A stretch of 64,000 nt of DNA, from the NCBI RefSeq assembly GCF_022808645.1, contig NZ_JAKZKT010000008.1:1-64000 (forward strand). The letters are read 5' to 3'. Shown piece after piece: positions 27,994 to 37,281 of this stretch. The stretch comes from Bacillus litorisediminis. GTDB lineage: Bacteria > Bacillota > Bacilli > Bacillales > JC228. The notes under the pieces are model-generated. The model made no database searches, was not told the origin of the DNA, and saw nothing but the letters and a program-made list of their open reading frames with translations. The position numbers and the translations under genes are program-made. How positions within the stretch are numbered: position 1 is the stretch's first letter; each line of letters opens with the position of its first letter.

Positions 27994-28605
27994 ATGGCAA
28001 ATAATCGCGAGTTTCTAAATCGCAGATTACACTCGTTATTGGGTGTCATTCCAATAGGAATCTTTTTAATCCAACATTTGGTTGTCAATCAATTTGCAAC
28101 ACGTGGGGAAGAATCGTTTAATCAGGCTGCTCATTTTATGGAAAGCCTTCCTTTCCGTATTGCACTGGAAATCTTTGTGATTTATCTTCCACTCTTATTC
28201 CATGCTGTATATGGAATCTATATTGCATTTACAGCCAAAAACAACGTTAGCCGATTAGGATTTTTTAGAAACTGGATGTTTTTACTGCAACGTGTCACTG
28301 GTATTATTACGCTTATTTTTATTGTATGGCACGTTTGGGAAACACGTGTACAGGCTGCTTTTGGGGCCGAAGTAAACTTTGACATGATGGAAAACATTTT
28401 ATCTAATCCATTTATGTTCTGGTTCTATGTTGTCGGTGTTATTTCTGCTATTTTCCACTTTGCGAACGGCCTATGGTCTTTCTGTGTAAGCTGGGGACTT
28501 ACAGTTACACCACGTTCACAACAAATTACTACATATGTGACTTTGATTATCTTTGTCGCTCTTTCATATGTAGCAGTTAACACACTAACAGCATTTATTT
28601 CTTAA
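27994..28605 (+). CDS. sdhC: Succinate dehydrogenase cytochrome b558 subunit
   Basis: 203 residues with five membrane segments and conserved histidines (RRLHSLLGVIPIGIFLIQHL, LLFHAVYGIYIAF, IFIVWHVWETR, ISAIFHFANGLWSF) that ligate two b hemes. This is the single-subunit Bacillus-type anchor of complex II, which binds SdhAB and reduces menaquinone. GAGGGGGG precedes ATG 27994. It opens the sdhCAB operon. Confidence 0.97.
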   Translation: MANNREFLNRRLHSLLGVIPIGIFLIQHLVVNQFATRGEESFNQAAHFMESLPFRIALEIFVIYLPLLFHAVYGIYIAFTAKNNVSRLGFFRNWMFLLQRVTGIITLIFIVWHVWETRVQAAFGAEVNFDMMENILSNPFMFWFYVVGVISAIFHFANGLWSFCVSWGLTVTPRSQQITTYVTLIIFVALSYVAVNTLTAFIS

Positions 28606-28629
28606 TTATAGAAGGAGTGAGTCAGACAA

Positions 28630-30387
28630 ATGAGTAACGGCAAAATAATTGTTGTCGGCGGTGGTCTCGCGGGACTGATGGCAACAATTAAAATCGCAGA
28701 AACTGGTACACCTGTTGATCTTTTCTCCCTTGTTCCTGTAAAACGCTCTCACTCTGTATGTGCACAAGGTGGAATAAACGGAGCGGTTAATACAAAAGGG
28801 GAAGGAGATTCTCCTTGGATCCACTTTGATGATACGATTTACGGCGGAGACTTTTTAGCTAATCAGCCGCCTGTAAAAGCCATGTGTGAAGCGGCACCTG
28901 GAATTATTCACTTATTTGACCGGATGGGTGTTATGTTTAACCGTACACCTGAGGGATTGTTAGATTTCCGACGCTTCGGTGGAACACAGCATCACCGAAC
29001 TGCATACGCAGGTGCTACAACAGGACAACAATTGCTATATGCATTGGATGAGCAAGTACGCCGTCATGAAGTTGCCGGATTAGTGACAAAATATGAAGGC
29101 TGGGAATTTTTAGGTGCTGTCCTTGATGATGAAGGACGTGCCCGCGGTATCGTTGGTCAAGATTTGAGATCAATGGAAATCAAATCTTTCCCTGCTGATG
29201 CAGTTATCATGGCAACTGGCGGACCTGGTATCATTTTTGGCAAGTCAACGAACTCTATAATCAATACCGGTTCTGCTGCTTCTATTGTATATCAGCAAGG
29301 GGCATATTATGCGAATGGTGAGTTCATCCAAATTCACCCTACAGCAATTCCTGGAGATGACAAACTTCGTCTTATGAGTGAATCTGCCCGTGGTGAAGGC
29401 GGACGTGTTTGGACATATAAAGATGGTAAACCATGGTATTTCCTTGAAGAGAAATACCCAGCCTATGGAAACCTTGTTCCGCGTGACATTGCAACACGTG
29501 AAATTTTCCATGTGTGTGTAGACATGAAGCTTGGAATTAATGGGGAAAACATGGTATACCTCGATCTTTCTCATAAGGATCCAAAAGAATTGGATATAAA
29601 GCTTGGTGGAATTATTGAAATCTATGAAAAATTCATGGGTGAGGATCCGCGTAAAGTTCCAATGAAAATTTTCCCAGCTGTCCATTATTCAATGGGCGGA
29701 TTATGGGTTGATTATGATCAGCAAACTAACATTCCTGGTCTTTTTGCAGCCGGAGAATGTGATTATTCTCAGCACGGTGCTAACCGTTTAGGAGCTAACT
29801 CCCTGCTCTCTGCTATATATGGCGGAATGGTTGCAGGACCTAAAGCGGTTGAATATATAAAAGGTCTAGAAACATCCACCGATGGGCTATCATCCTCTAT
29901 TTTTGATCAAGCTGTGAAAAAAGAAGAGGAAAAATGGGATAATATTCTTTCTATGGACGGTTCTGAAAATGCATACGTTCTTCATAAAGAGCTTGGAGAA
30001 TGGATGACAGATAACGTAACCGTTGTTCGTTTTAACGATAAACTCTTAAAAACAGATGAAAAGATTCAAGAGTTGTTAGAACGTTATCAAAATATCAATG
30101 TAAATGATACATCTCGCTGGAGCAACCAAGGGGCATCCTTTACCCGTCAGCTTTATAACATGCTGCAGCTTGCTCGTGTTATCACAATTGGAGCGTATAA
30201 TAGAAATGAAAGCCGTGGTGCTCACTACAAACCTGATTTCCCAGACCGTAACGATGATGAATGGTTGAAAACAACGATGGCGAAGTTTGTTGGGGAAAAA
30301 GAAGCGCCTCAATTCCACTATGAAGAAGTGGATGTATCATTAATTAAGCCGCGTGTTCGTGACTACTCTAAGAAGAAAGGGGAATAA
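28630..30387 (+). CDS. sdhA: Succinate dehydrogenase flavoprotein subunit
   Basis: 585 residues. The N-terminal dinucleotide fold reads IIVVGGGLAGLMATIK, the covalent-FAD histidine region HSVCAQGGINGAVN, and the substrate site and capping domain include QIHPTAIPG, SESARGEGGRVW and HYSMGGLWVDYDQQTNIPGL. It oxidises succinate to fumarate on the cytoplasmic face. AAGGAG precedes ATG 28630; the gene lies 24 bases after sdhC and 6 bases before sdhB. Confidence 0.98.
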   Translation: MSNGKIIVVGGGLAGLMATIKIAETGTPVDLFSLVPVKRSHSVCAQGGINGAVNTKGEGDSPWIHFDDTIYGGDFLANQPPVKAMCEAAPGIIHLFDRMGVMFNRTPEGLLDFRRFGGTQHHRTAYAGATTGQQLLYALDEQVRRHEVAGLVTKYEGWEFLGAVLDDEGRARGIVGQDLRSMEIKSFPADAVIMATGGPGIIFGKSTNSIINTGSAASIVYQQGAYYANGEFIQIHPTAIPGDDKLRLMSESARGEGGRVWTYKDGKPWYFLEEKYPAYGNLVPRDIATREIFHVCVDMKLGINGENMVYLDLSHKDPKELDIKLGGIIEIYEKFMGEDPRKVPMKIFPAVHYSMGGLWVDYDQQTNIPGLFAAGECDYSQHGANRLGANSLLSAIYGGMVAGPKAVEYIKGLETSTDGLSSSIFDQAVKKEEEKWDNILSMDGSENAYVLHKELGEWMTDNVTVVRFNDKLLKTDEKIQELLERYQNINVNDTSRWSNQGASFTRQLYNMLQLARVITIGAYNRNESRGAHYKPDFPDRNDDEWLKTTMAKFVGEKEAPQFHYEEVDVSLIKPRVRDYSKKKGE

Positions 30388-30393
30388 TGAAGG

Positions 30394-31164
30394 ATGGCTA
30401 CAGAGACACAAACAAAAACCGTACGCTTTATCATAACTCGACAAGACAATCCAAATGCCACCCCTTATCAAGAAGAATTTGAGTTAGAATATAGACCTAA
30501 TATGAACGTGATTTCCGCTCTGATGGAAATTAGACGGAACCCTGTCAACGTAAAAGGGGAAAGAGTATCCCCTGTTACCTGGGAAATGAACTGTTTGGAA
30601 GAGGTTTGCGGCGCCTGTTCTATGGTGATTAATGGAAAACCTAGACAATCTTGTACCGCACTAGTCGATCAGCTGGAACAGCCAATTCGCCTAGAGCCTA
30701 TGAGAACATTTCCTGTTGTGCGTGACCTAATGGTAGATCGAAGCCGCATGTTCGATTCATTGAAAAAGGTAAAAGCTTGGATTCCAATCGATGGTACCTA
30801 TGATTTAGGACCTGGACCACGTATGCCTGAAAGAAAACGCCAATGGGCTTACGAACTTTCAAAATGTATGACTTGTGGAGTTTGTTTAGAAGCATGTCCT
30901 AATGTGAACAGTAATTCTAATTTCATCGGACCTGCTCCGCTATCCCAAGTTCGTCTCTTTAATGCCCACCCAACAGGTGCCATGAATAAAGCAGAAAGAT
31001 TAGAAGCGATTATGGGAGATGGCGGACTAGCCAATTGCGGCAACTCACAAAACTGTGTGCAATCCTGTCCAAAAGGAATTCCGTTAACAACTTCAATCGC
31101 TGCATTAAACCGTGATACAACGGTACAAATGTTCCGTAATTTCTTCGGAAGCGACCAAGTTTAA
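30394..31164 (+). CDS. sdhB: Succinate dehydrogenase iron-sulfur subunit
   Basis: 256 residues. An N-terminal 2Fe-2S domain (CLEEVCGACSMVINGKPRQSC) is followed by cysteine motifs for the 4Fe-4S and 3Fe-4S centres (CMTCGVCLEACP and CGNSQNCVQSCPKG). It carries electrons from SdhA FAD to the membrane quinone site. GAAGG lies just before ATG 30394. It ends the operon before a strong terminator. Confidence 0.98.
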   Translation: MATETQTKTVRFIITRQDNPNATPYQEEFELEYRPNMNVISALMEIRRNPVNVKGERVSPVTWEMNCLEEVCGACSMVINGKPRQSCTALVDQLEQPIRLEPMRTFPVVRDLMVDRSRMFDSLKKVKAWIPIDGTYDLGPGPRMPERKRQWAYELSKCMTCGVCLEACPNVNSNSNFIGPAPLSQVRLFNAHPTGAMNKAERLEAIMGDGGLANCGNSQNCVQSCPKGIPLTTSIAALNRDTTVQMFRNFFGSDQV

Positions 31165-31172
31165 TAAAACCA

Positions 31173-31208
31173 AAGCCGTCCTTATCTCTGAGGACGGCTT
31201 TTTTGTTT
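31173..31208 (+). terminator. Terminator of sdhCAB
   Basis: AAGCCGTCCT / AGGACGGCTT perfect ten-base stem, eight-base loop, T6. Confidence 0.95.
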
Positions 31209-31443
31209 TTTTCTGGAATCGAGTTAAAGATTGGCAACTCCAATGCTAATTAATCATCGTCATGATATTTTTTTCGCAGCTACTCTAATTTCGGTCCTTG
31301 ATCCCACATGTCAGAGTCTATTTGATTTGTAAAGCCTTCACCTAATAAAATCTGGCTCCCAAATCATCCCCGATCCCAACCTCTTATTCCCCCTCACCTC
31401 TACAATAAAAATCGTTCCGAATTTTCACATTTTACGCTACAAT

Positions 31444-31465
31444 AAAATGAATACTAATTCATTTT
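31444..31465. promoter_or_regulatory. Palindrome at the thioesterase promoter
   Basis: AAAATGAAT-ACTA-ATTCATTTT has nine-base perfect arms. A weak promoter (TTCCGA, 17 bases, TACAAT ending near 31442) lies immediately upstream and the Shine-Dalgarno GGGGTGAT immediately downstream. It may be an operator; its spacing differs from the FadR box. The rest of 31209-31420 shows nothing I can identify. Confidence 0.4.
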
Positions 31466-31478
31466 TGGGGTGATGATT

Positions 31479-31940
31479 TTGAAAAGGATTTCATATATAG
31501 AGAACTTTCCTCAATGGCGAGAGGGTTTTTCTTTTTTTGTGGAGATAAAAGTCCGTTTTTCTGAAACAGATATGTATGGACATTTGAACAATACGATACC
31601 TTTTACATATTATGAAGTAGCTAGAATTGAATTTTTTAAGCATTTAGGATTCATGCATAGTTGGCTGAATCCGAACGGTGAGAAAATCCCAGTTGTAGCA
31701 GATTTGCAATGCGATTTTTGGAAACAGGTTTATTTTGGAGAAATGCTGCGGATCTTTGTAAAAGTTCATCATGTTGGGACATCATCTCTTGATTTACACT
31801 ACCTGGCAGTTAATGAAAAGGATGAGCCTGTTTTCACTGGGAGAGGAGCCATCGTGCAAATTTCAAAATTAACAGGAAAAAGCGTCCCTTGGACAGACGA
31901 GGAAAAAGAGGAATGGAGCCGTTGTATGTATTTAGAATAG
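31479..31940 (+). CDS. Acyl-CoA thioesterase, 4HBT hotdog family (YsmA-like)
   Basis: 153 residues with the single-hotdog 4-hydroxybenzoyl-CoA thioesterase pattern: KVRFSETDMYGHLNNTIPFTYYEVARIEF near the N-terminus (catalytic Asp and the HLNN turn) and the beta-strand region VKVHHVGTSSLDLHYLAVN. It should hydrolyse acyl-CoA or related thioesters. TTG 31479 after GGGGTGAT is preferred; GTG 31470 and ATG 31473 overlap the Shine-Dalgarno. It lies before gerE, as ysmA does in B. subtilis. Confidence 0.85.
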   Translation: MKRISYIENFPQWREGFSFFVEIKVRFSETDMYGHLNNTIPFTYYEVARIEFFKHLGFMHSWLNPNGEKIPVVADLQCDFWKQVYFGEMLRIFVKVHHVGTSSLDLHYLAVNEKDEPVFTGRGAIVQISKLTGKSVPWTDEEKEEWSRCMYLE

Positions 31941-31990
31941 GAAAATCACACATTTTTATAAATATATGATTCTTGCCCCCGAATCCAGTC

Positions 31991-32018
31991 ACTCCGAAGT
32001 AGAAAATAACATATGATA
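31991..32018 (+). promoter_or_regulatory. Possible sigma-K promoter of gerE
   Basis: AC at 31991-31992, 17 bases, then CATATGATA (32010-32018), which fits the CATANNNTA -10 pattern used by sigma-K. gerE is a known sigma-K gene in B. subtilis; the call rests on that and on this match. Confidence 0.5.
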
Positions 32019-32083
32019 CTATGACTAAATATACACCCATCCCCGCGGTTCTCAGCTGGCGAAGGCAAGGAGGGTAAAAGTAG

Positions 32084-32308
32084 TTGAAGGAGAAGGAATA
32101 CAATCATAAGCCGTTACTCACAAAGAGAGAGAGAGAAGTATTCGAGCTGTTAGTTCAGGATAAAACAACAAAAGAAATAGCCAGTGAGCTTTTTATCAGT
32201 GAAAAAACGGTTCGGAACCATATTTCCAATGCCATGCAGAAGCTTGGTGTCAAGGGGCGGTCACAAGCAGTCGTTGAGCTTTTACGCATGGGAGAATTGA
32301 AATTATAA
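32084..32308 (+). CDS. gerE: Spore-coat gene regulator GerE
   Basis: 74 residues, essentially one LuxR-type helix-turn-helix: [20 protein letters not shown] followed by [21 protein letters not shown]. GerE has no receiver domain, and this protein has exactly that size. It acts in the mother cell late in sporulation, switching coat genes on or off. The start is TTG 32084 with AAGGAGGGT upstream. Confidence 0.97.
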   Translation: MKEKEYNHKPLLTKREREVFELLVQDKTTKEIASELFISEKTVRNHISNAMQKLGVKGRSQAVVELLRMGELKL

Positions 32309-32357
32309 AAACGCGGCAGTCGTCTAGAGAGCTTACTGGCAGTTTGCCCCGTTGAAT

Positions 32358-32432
32358 TTACACTTTATACCTATTGTGGGCAGCAGATTCATCACCAGCT
32401 GGCTGACCAGAACAACTTTTGTTAAAGTGTAA
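32358..32432. repeat. Inverted-repeat-bounded 75-bp structure
   Basis: TTACACTTTA (32358-32367) and TAAAGTGTAA (32423-32432) are perfect ten-base arms enclosing 55 bases with a further CAGC / GCTG pairing. It lies between gerE and the hairpin terminator. It could be a folded RNA in the gerE 3' region or a tiny inverted-repeat element. I see no ORF. Confidence 0.4.
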
Positions 32433-32436
32433 CATA

Positions 32437-32472
32437 AACCGGCCATCCTTTGGAGGCCGGTTGTTATTATTA
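32437..32472 (+). terminator. Terminator downstream of gerE
   Basis: AACCGGCC / GGCCGGTT perfect stem with a ten-base loop; the tail TGTTATTATTAT is only moderately T-rich. Confidence 0.75.
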
Positions 32473-32628
32473 TGGAAACCTTTTCTAAGGAGCTATTTCA
32501 ACAATTGGTGCTTGATATTCTTGCGAGAACATAAGAAAATAATAGAATAGGTATATTTTCAAGATATTTTACAATAATTTTGCTTATATATGGAGGACTA
32601 GTCGAAATATGTAAAAGGAGCTGGGGAT

Positions 32629-33081
32629 ATGGAAAAACAAGCACGAGTAATTGACAAATCGATTGTAGCTTCAATCGAGAAAGAGTTACGTTTTATATCT
32701 GGAATTACCAAACAAAAAGGCCGGGAAATTTTAAGCAACTATACAATCACTCCCCCGCAATTTGTTGCGCTTCAATGGTTAAGAGAATTGGGTGATATGA
32801 CAATCGGGGATCTTTCCAATAAAATGTACTTGGCATTTAGTACGACAACAGATCTTGTTGACCGGATGGAAAAAAATCAACTGGTCGTACGTGTGAAAGA
32901 TCCTAATGATCGGCGTGTAGTCCGAATTCACTTATTAGAAGAAGGCGAACGAATTATTGACGAAGTGATAAAAAAACGACAAGAATATCTTGAAGGAATC
33001 ATGTATAATTTTAGCGATGAGGAAATTGACCAGCTAAATACAATGTTAATGAAACTGCTTCGAGAAATGCGAAAAGATTGA
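32629..33081 (+). CDS. MarR family transcriptional regulator (YsmB-like)
   Basis: 150 residues with a MarR winged helix: QFVALQWLRELGDMTIGDLS, recognition helix NKMYLAFSTTTDLVDRMEKN and the wing VKDPNDRRVVRIHLLEEG. It probably senses a small ligand; targets are unknown. AAAGGAGCTGGGG precedes ATG 32629. It lies eleven bases before racE and may be co-transcribed with it, as ysmB-racE in B. subtilis. Confidence 0.92.
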   Translation: MEKQARVIDKSIVASIEKELRFISGITKQKGREILSNYTITPPQFVALQWLRELGDMTIGDLSNKMYLAFSTTTDLVDRMEKNQLVVRVKDPNDRRVVRIHLLEEGERIIDEVIKKRQEYLEGIMYNFSDEEIDQLNTMLMKLLREMRKD

Positions 33082-33091
33082 GGGGAGTTAG

Positions 33092-33895
33092 TTGAACCAA
33101 CCAATTGGCATCATGGATTCGGGAGTAGGCGGCTTGACGGTAGTCAAAGAAGTGATGCGCCAGCTTCCAAACGAACAGGTTATTTACATAGGGGATACGG
33201 CTAGATGTCCTTATGGTCCAAGAACTAAGGATGAGGTTCGTGCCTTTACATGGCAGATGACAAGATTTCTTTTGGAACAAAATGTAAAAATGCTTGTTAT
33301 TGCCTGTAATACGGCCACAGCAGTGACCCTATCAGAAATTCGGTCTGCATTAAGAATTCCGGTTCTTGGTGTTATTCATCCAGGCGCAAGAGCTGCGATT
33401 AAAACCACCCAAAATAATCAAATAGGCGTGATTGGGACTGAGGGGACCATTCGAAGTGAAGCTTACGTAAAAGCCCTTAAGTCAATAAATTCACACGTAC
33501 ATGTAAAAGGTTTAGCTTGTCCAAAATTTGTTCCGCTTGTGGAAAGTGGAGAATTTAAAGGGCCGTTCGCCGAAAAAATTGTAGAGGAATCGCTTTCCCG
33601 ATTTAAAGGTAATGGAATTGACACATTGATATTAGGGTGCACCCATTATCCATTATTAGAGGAAACCATTTCCCGTTTTCTCGGCCAAGATGTGCAAATC
33701 ATCAGTTCAGGTGAGGAAACGGCAAGAGAAATGAGTACTATTTTATATTTTCAGGACTTATTGAATTCATCTTCAGAGAGACCGGCTCATCAATTTTATA
33801 CAACGGGGTCATCAGCTCTCTTTTCTCAAATTGCTTGTGACTGGTTAGGGTTAAATGAGATTATGGTAGAAAGCATTTCTTTGAGAAATTATTAA
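33092..33895 (+). CDS. racE: Glutamate racemase
   Basis: 267 residues. Both catalytic cysteines of the Asp/Glu racemase family are present, in [10 protein letters not shown] (about residue 73) and [12 protein letters not shown] (about 184), and the N-terminus [18 protein letters not shown] is the family signature. It makes D-glutamate for peptidoglycan; Bacillus strains with poly-gamma-glutamate also use it. The start is TTG 33092 with GAGGGGAG upstream. Two hairpins follow before gerM. Confidence 0.96.
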   Translation: MNQPIGIMDSGVGGLTVVKEVMRQLPNEQVIYIGDTARCPYGPRTKDEVRAFTWQMTRFLLEQNVKMLVIACNTATAVTLSEIRSALRIPVLGVIHPGARAAIKTTQNNQIGVIGTEGTIRSEAYVKALKSINSHVHVKGLACPKFVPLVESGEFKGPFAEKIVEESLSRFKGNGIDTLILGCTHYPLLEETISRFLGQDVQIISSGEETAREMSTILYFQDLLNSSSERPAHQFYTTGSSALFSQIACDWLGLNEIMVESISLRNY

Positions 33896-33930
33896 CAGTT
33901 CTTTCTTACAAGGACTGTTAATTTTTTTTG
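33892..33930 (+). terminator. Terminator of racE
   Basis: TTAACAGTTC / GGACTGTTAA stem with one mismatch near the loop, followed by T8. Confidence 0.88.
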
Positions 33931-33962
33931 CTTTTCTATGTGGATCCTCCTATAAAAAATTG

Positions 33963-34012
33963 CCGCGCTTGTACAAATTTCTTTGTACAAGGCGGTCTAA
34001 AATTTTTTTTAG
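33963..34012 (+). terminator. Second strong hairpin before gerM
   Basis: CTTGTACAA-ATTTCT-TTGTACAAG, extended by CCGC / GCGG with one bulge, followed after five bases by AAATTTTTTTT. It could be a back-up terminator for racE or a leader hairpin of gerM. Confidence 0.6.
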
Positions 34013-34055
34013 GCTCGTATACATGGTAGTACAAACTGTGTTAGGAGGTTTTCAT

Positions 34056-35111
34056 ATGTCTAAGATCGGAAAAAAATCAGTAACAGCCTTATTATTAACT
34101 TCTGCTGTCACACTTGCCGGCTGTGGTTGGCTTTCGGGAGAGGAAAAAGAAAATATAGATCCGCCCGTTGATGTAACTATGGTTGAGGAGGGAGAAAATC
34201 TAGACGATTTAGAACAGGATCAGACCGCGGCTGAATCAACACAACCGCAAGTCCTTTATTTAATTGATGAAAATGGATATGTCGTACCTCAAACATTGGC
34301 GTTGCCTCTGCCTGATGATATGGCTGTCGCAAAGCAAGCACTTCAATATTTAGTACAAGACGGTCCTGTTTCACAATTCCTGCCTGATGGATTTAGAGCT
34401 GTTCTGCCTGCTGGAACCGAAGTCGATTTAGATATTCAAGATGGAACAGCCGTAGTCGACTTTTCAGAAGAATTCAAAACGTATAATTCGGAAGATGAAG
34501 CAAGAATTTTACAGGCTGTTACATGGACACTCACTGAGTTCGATACAATTGATCGGGTTCAATTTCGGATAAACGGTCATGAACAAACTGTCATGCCCGT
34601 AAATGGAACGCCGATTGGGGAGACTGCTTCCAGAAGTGACGGCATTAACTTCGATAATTCCGGGATTATGGATATTACAAATACTCGTCCTGTAACGGTG
34701 TACTTCATACACCAGGATGATAACACCAAATACTATGTTCCAGTCACAAAGCGGGTAAGCAATCAGGTTGATAATGACATTGAAGCTGTTGTTCAGGCCC
34801 TTGTAGATGGTCCTTCCTTAACAAGCGGCTTGCTGCCTGGTCTCAACTCGAATGTAGAGCTATTAGAAGACCCTACAGTAGAAAAAGGTCGAGTAACTCT
34901 TAATTTTAATGACGGGATTCTTGGCAGCTTTACAAGTATGATCATTACGGAAGACACGCTAAACTCACTTGTTTTGTCATTAACAGAACAGCCAGAGGTT
35001 GAGAGCGTTTCGATTCTTGTAAACGGTGAAACTGAAGCGGTTACTGAGGATGGGGATTCATTAGCAGAGCCAGTCACAAGACCAGAAAATGTGAATACAG
35101 GTAGTTTTTAA
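34056..35111 (+). CDS. gerM: Germination/sporulation lipoprotein GerM
   Basis: 351 residues. A lipoprotein signal ends in the lipobox LAGC (Cys23). Two GerMN domains follow: one with VVPQTLALPLPDDMAVAKQA and GFRAVLPAGTEVDL, and a second after residue 200 with TVYFIHQDDNTKYYVPVTKR and SGLLPGLNSNVELL. B. subtilis GerM acts in the mother cell during engulfment as a partner of the SpoIIQ-SpoIIIAH channel. The frame is open from 33960, but TTAGGAGG before ATG 34056 and the signal peptide fix the start. Confidence 0.94.
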   Translation: MSKIGKKSVTALLLTSAVTLAGCGWLSGEEKENIDPPVDVTMVEEGENLDDLEQDQTAAESTQPQVLYLIDENGYVVPQTLALPLPDDMAVAKQALQYLVQDGPVSQFLPDGFRAVLPAGTEVDLDIQDGTAVVDFSEEFKTYNSEDEARILQAVTWTLTEFDTIDRVQFRINGHEQTVMPVNGTPIGETASRSDGINFDNSGIMDITNTRPVTVYFIHQDDNTKYYVPVTKRVSNQVDNDIEAVVQALVDGPSLTSGLLPGLNSNVELLEDPTVEKGRVTLNFNDGILGSFTSMIITEDTLNSLVLSLTEQPEVESVSILVNGETEAVTEDGDSLAEPVTRPENVNTGSF

Positions 35112-35143
35112 AAATGATTTTTTGATATACTATATAAAGAGCT

Positions 35144-35175
35144 AAGAGGTGGACACATGTACCACCTCTTCTTTT
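35144..35175 (+). terminator. Terminator of gerM
   Basis: AAGAGGTGG-ACACATGTA-CCACCTCTT perfect hairpin followed by CTTTTCTT. Confidence 0.88.
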
Positions 35176-35237
35176 CTTCGCAATACCCAAAAAAATTTTA
35201 TGCTTAGTAATGACCGGAAACAGAAAGGAGTATCAAT

Positions 35238-35984
35238 GTGCGAAACGATGGTCGGGATCCATTAGATTTGAGACCCATACATATTGAAACAAATTTTATA
35301 AAACACCCGGAAGGATCTGTCCTTATTGCGATTGGTGATACAAAGGTTATTTGTACAGCAAGCCTTGAGGATCGAGTTCCTCCTTTTCTGCGCGGAGAAG
35401 GCAAAGGGTGGGTTACCGCTGAATATTCAATGCTTCCAAGAGCAACAGAACAACGAAATATTCGTGAATCCTCTAAAGGAAAAGTTTCCGGCAGAACCAT
35501 GGAAATTCAACGTTTAATCGGAAGGGCATTACGGGCTGTAGTAGACCTTGAGGTAATGGGTGAGAAAACCTTATGGATCGACTGTGATGTCATTCAGGCA
35601 GATGGCGGCACCAGAACAGCATCCATTACAGGAGCATTCGTAGCAATGGTGTTAGCCTTTGAGAAAGTGAATCAGCAAACAAAATTTTCAAGGTTTCCGG
35701 TAAAAAATTATTTAGCTGCAACCAGTGTCGGGATGAGTAAAGATCATGGAATCATATTGGATTTAAATTACCAGGAAGATTCCGGTGCATTAGTTGACTT
35801 AAATGTTGTAATGACCGGTAATGGTGAATTCGTGGAAATACAAGGAACAGGCGAAGAGGCAACCTTTACTCATAACCAGCTGATAGAGATGCTGGATGTA
35901 GCTAAAAGCGGAATTCATACATTAATTGATGCGCAAAAGAAAGCATTAGGAGACCTTTCAAATCGAATCAATTCGGGTGAATAA
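35238..35984 (+). CDS. rph: Ribonuclease PH
   Basis: 248 residues of the phosphorolytic exoribonuclease family: [17 protein letters not shown], the phosphate-binding arginine region [30 protein letters not shown] and [19 protein letters not shown]. It trims tRNA 3' ends using phosphate. GTG 35238 follows AAAGGAG. It heads a tight three-gene run with the ITPase and phosphodiesterase genes (3-base gap, then a 4-base overlap). Confidence 0.97.
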   Translation: MRNDGRDPLDLRPIHIETNFIKHPEGSVLIAIGDTKVICTASLEDRVPPFLRGEGKGWVTAEYSMLPRATEQRNIRESSKGKVSGRTMEIQRLIGRALRAVVDLEVMGEKTLWIDCDVIQADGGTRTASITGAFVAMVLAFEKVNQQTKFSRFPVKNYLAATSVGMSKDHGIILDLNYQEDSGALVDLNVVMTGNGEFVEIQGTGEEATFTHNQLIEMLDVAKSGIHTLIDAQKKALGDLSNRINSGE

Positions 35985-35987
35985 AAT

Positions 35988-36602
35988 ATGACAAATAAAG
36001 TGGTTATCGCAACTCAAAATAAAGGGAAAGCCAAGGAATTTATAGACTTATTTGCTCCTTTTCAAATGGAAGTCATCACATTATTAGATCTCGATGAGGA
36101 GATTGACATTATTGAAGATGGATTAACCTTTGAAGAAAATGCAATCAAAAAAGCAGAGACGATTTCAAACAAATTGAACTGTTATGCGATTGGGGATGAC
36201 TCAGGGCTTATCGTTGATTTTTTAAATGGCAGACCGGGCATCTATTCAGCCCGTTATGCGGGCGAAGAAAAAAATGATGAGGCAAATATTCTAAAAGTAT
36301 TGCAGGAATTAGAGGGTGTTCCCGATAAAGACCGAACTGCCAGATTTTATTGTGCTCTGGCTTTTAGCGGGCCAGGGATTCAGACTAAAACCGTTTCGGG
36401 AACTTGTGAAGGAAAAATTTTAACTGAAAAAAGAGGCAGTAACGGATTTGGCTACGATCCAATTTTTTATGTAGAGGAATATGGAAAAACGTTAGCTGAG
36501 CTTTCTAAGGAAGAAAAGAATAGGATCAGTCATAGAGGAAACGCGATCAAAAAACTGTCGCAGGTTTTGGACGAATGGCTTGCAGGAAGTGACAAGAAAT
36601 GA
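35988..36602 (+). CDS. XTP/dITP pyrophosphatase (RdgB/HAM1 family)
   Basis: 204 residues. The HAM1 family start VVIATQNKGKAKEF, the metal site IGDDSGLIVDFLNGRPGIYSARYAG and the C-terminal GSNGFGYDPIFY and SHRGNAIKKL are all present. It hydrolyses deaminated purine nucleoside triphosphates to monophosphates, protecting DNA and RNA. It is the counterpart of B. subtilis YsnA. GGGTGA precedes ATG 35988; the stop overlaps the next start. Confidence 0.95.
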   Translation: MTNKVVIATQNKGKAKEFIDLFAPFQMEVITLLDLDEEIDIIEDGLTFEENAIKKAETISNKLNCYAIGDDSGLIVDFLNGRPGIYSARYAGEEKNDEANILKVLQELEGVPDKDRTARFYCALAFSGPGIQTKTVSGTCEGKILTEKRGSNGFGYDPIFYVEEYGKTLAELSKEEKNRISHRGNAIKKLSQVLDEWLAGSDKK

Positions 36603-37120
36603 AATTTATAATTGTAAGCGATAGTCATGGGCTGACAAAAGAATTAGAAAAGGTTGTTAATGCCTTTCCAGATGCGGATGGGTATATTCATTGTGGTGAC
36701 TCAGAATTAAACTCAGATCATCCTGCGATTCTCCCCTATACGACGGTTAATGGGAACTGTGACTGGAATGGAACATTTCCGGATGAACAAACGGTTTATA
36801 AGGACTCCCACCGATTGTTTATTACTCATGGTCATCTCTATAATGTAAAAACGACACTTTTGAATCTTCATTATAAAGCTCAAGAAAAGGGAGCCAACAT
36901 CGTTTGTTTTGGACACTCCCATCTTGTAGGAGCGGAAATGATTGACGGGATTCTTTTTTTGAATCCGGGAAGTCTCCGGCTCCCAAGAGGAAGGAAAGAG
37001 CGAACCTTTATGATGCTGGAAATCGAAGGAAATCAATTGGTTGTATCCATCATCAATGTGGAACAGATGGAGCAGCCTATTGAAAAAATCAGCTTTACAG
37101 TATCCACTGTGAACAGATAA
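36599..37120 (+). CDS. YfcE/MJ0936-type metallophosphoesterase (YsnB-like)
   Basis: 173 residues with the complete calcineurin-like metal motifs of the small MJ0936/YfcE group: SDSHG, HCGDSEL, NGNCDWN, ITHGHLYN and FGHSHLVG. These enzymes cleave simple phosphodiesters in vitro; the natural substrate is unknown. The ATG overlaps the stop of the preceding ITPase gene by four bases, indicating translational coupling. B. subtilis has ysnB in the same place. Confidence 0.92.
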   Translation: MKFIIVSDSHGLTKELEKVVNAFPDADGYIHCGDSELNSDHPAILPYTTVNGNCDWNGTFPDEQTVYKDSHRLFITHGHLYNVKTTLLNLHYKAQEKGANIVCFGHSHLVGAEMIDGILFLNPGSLRLPRGRKERTFMMLEIEGNQLVVSIINVEQMEQPIEKISFTVSTVNR

Positions 37121-37246
37121 AATAAATGTGTAAATATTTTTTTGAAGTTATAATCATCAGAACGTTAGGTGAATGATTAGAGGAAAAGAAGTAATATCGG
37201 TTTACTTCTTTTCTATTCTAATATAGAAAAAAATGATTAAAATGGG

Positions 37247-37275
37247 TTGACAATCAACGCTATTCTCACTATAAT
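37247..37275 (+). promoter_or_regulatory. Consensus sigma-A promoter upstream of tRNA-Arg
   Basis: Perfect TTGACA (37247-37252), 17-base spacer, perfect TATAAT (37270-37275). It would give a transcript starting near 37282, about 200 bases before the tRNA. Confidence 0.88.
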
Positions 37276-37281
37276 AATTCT

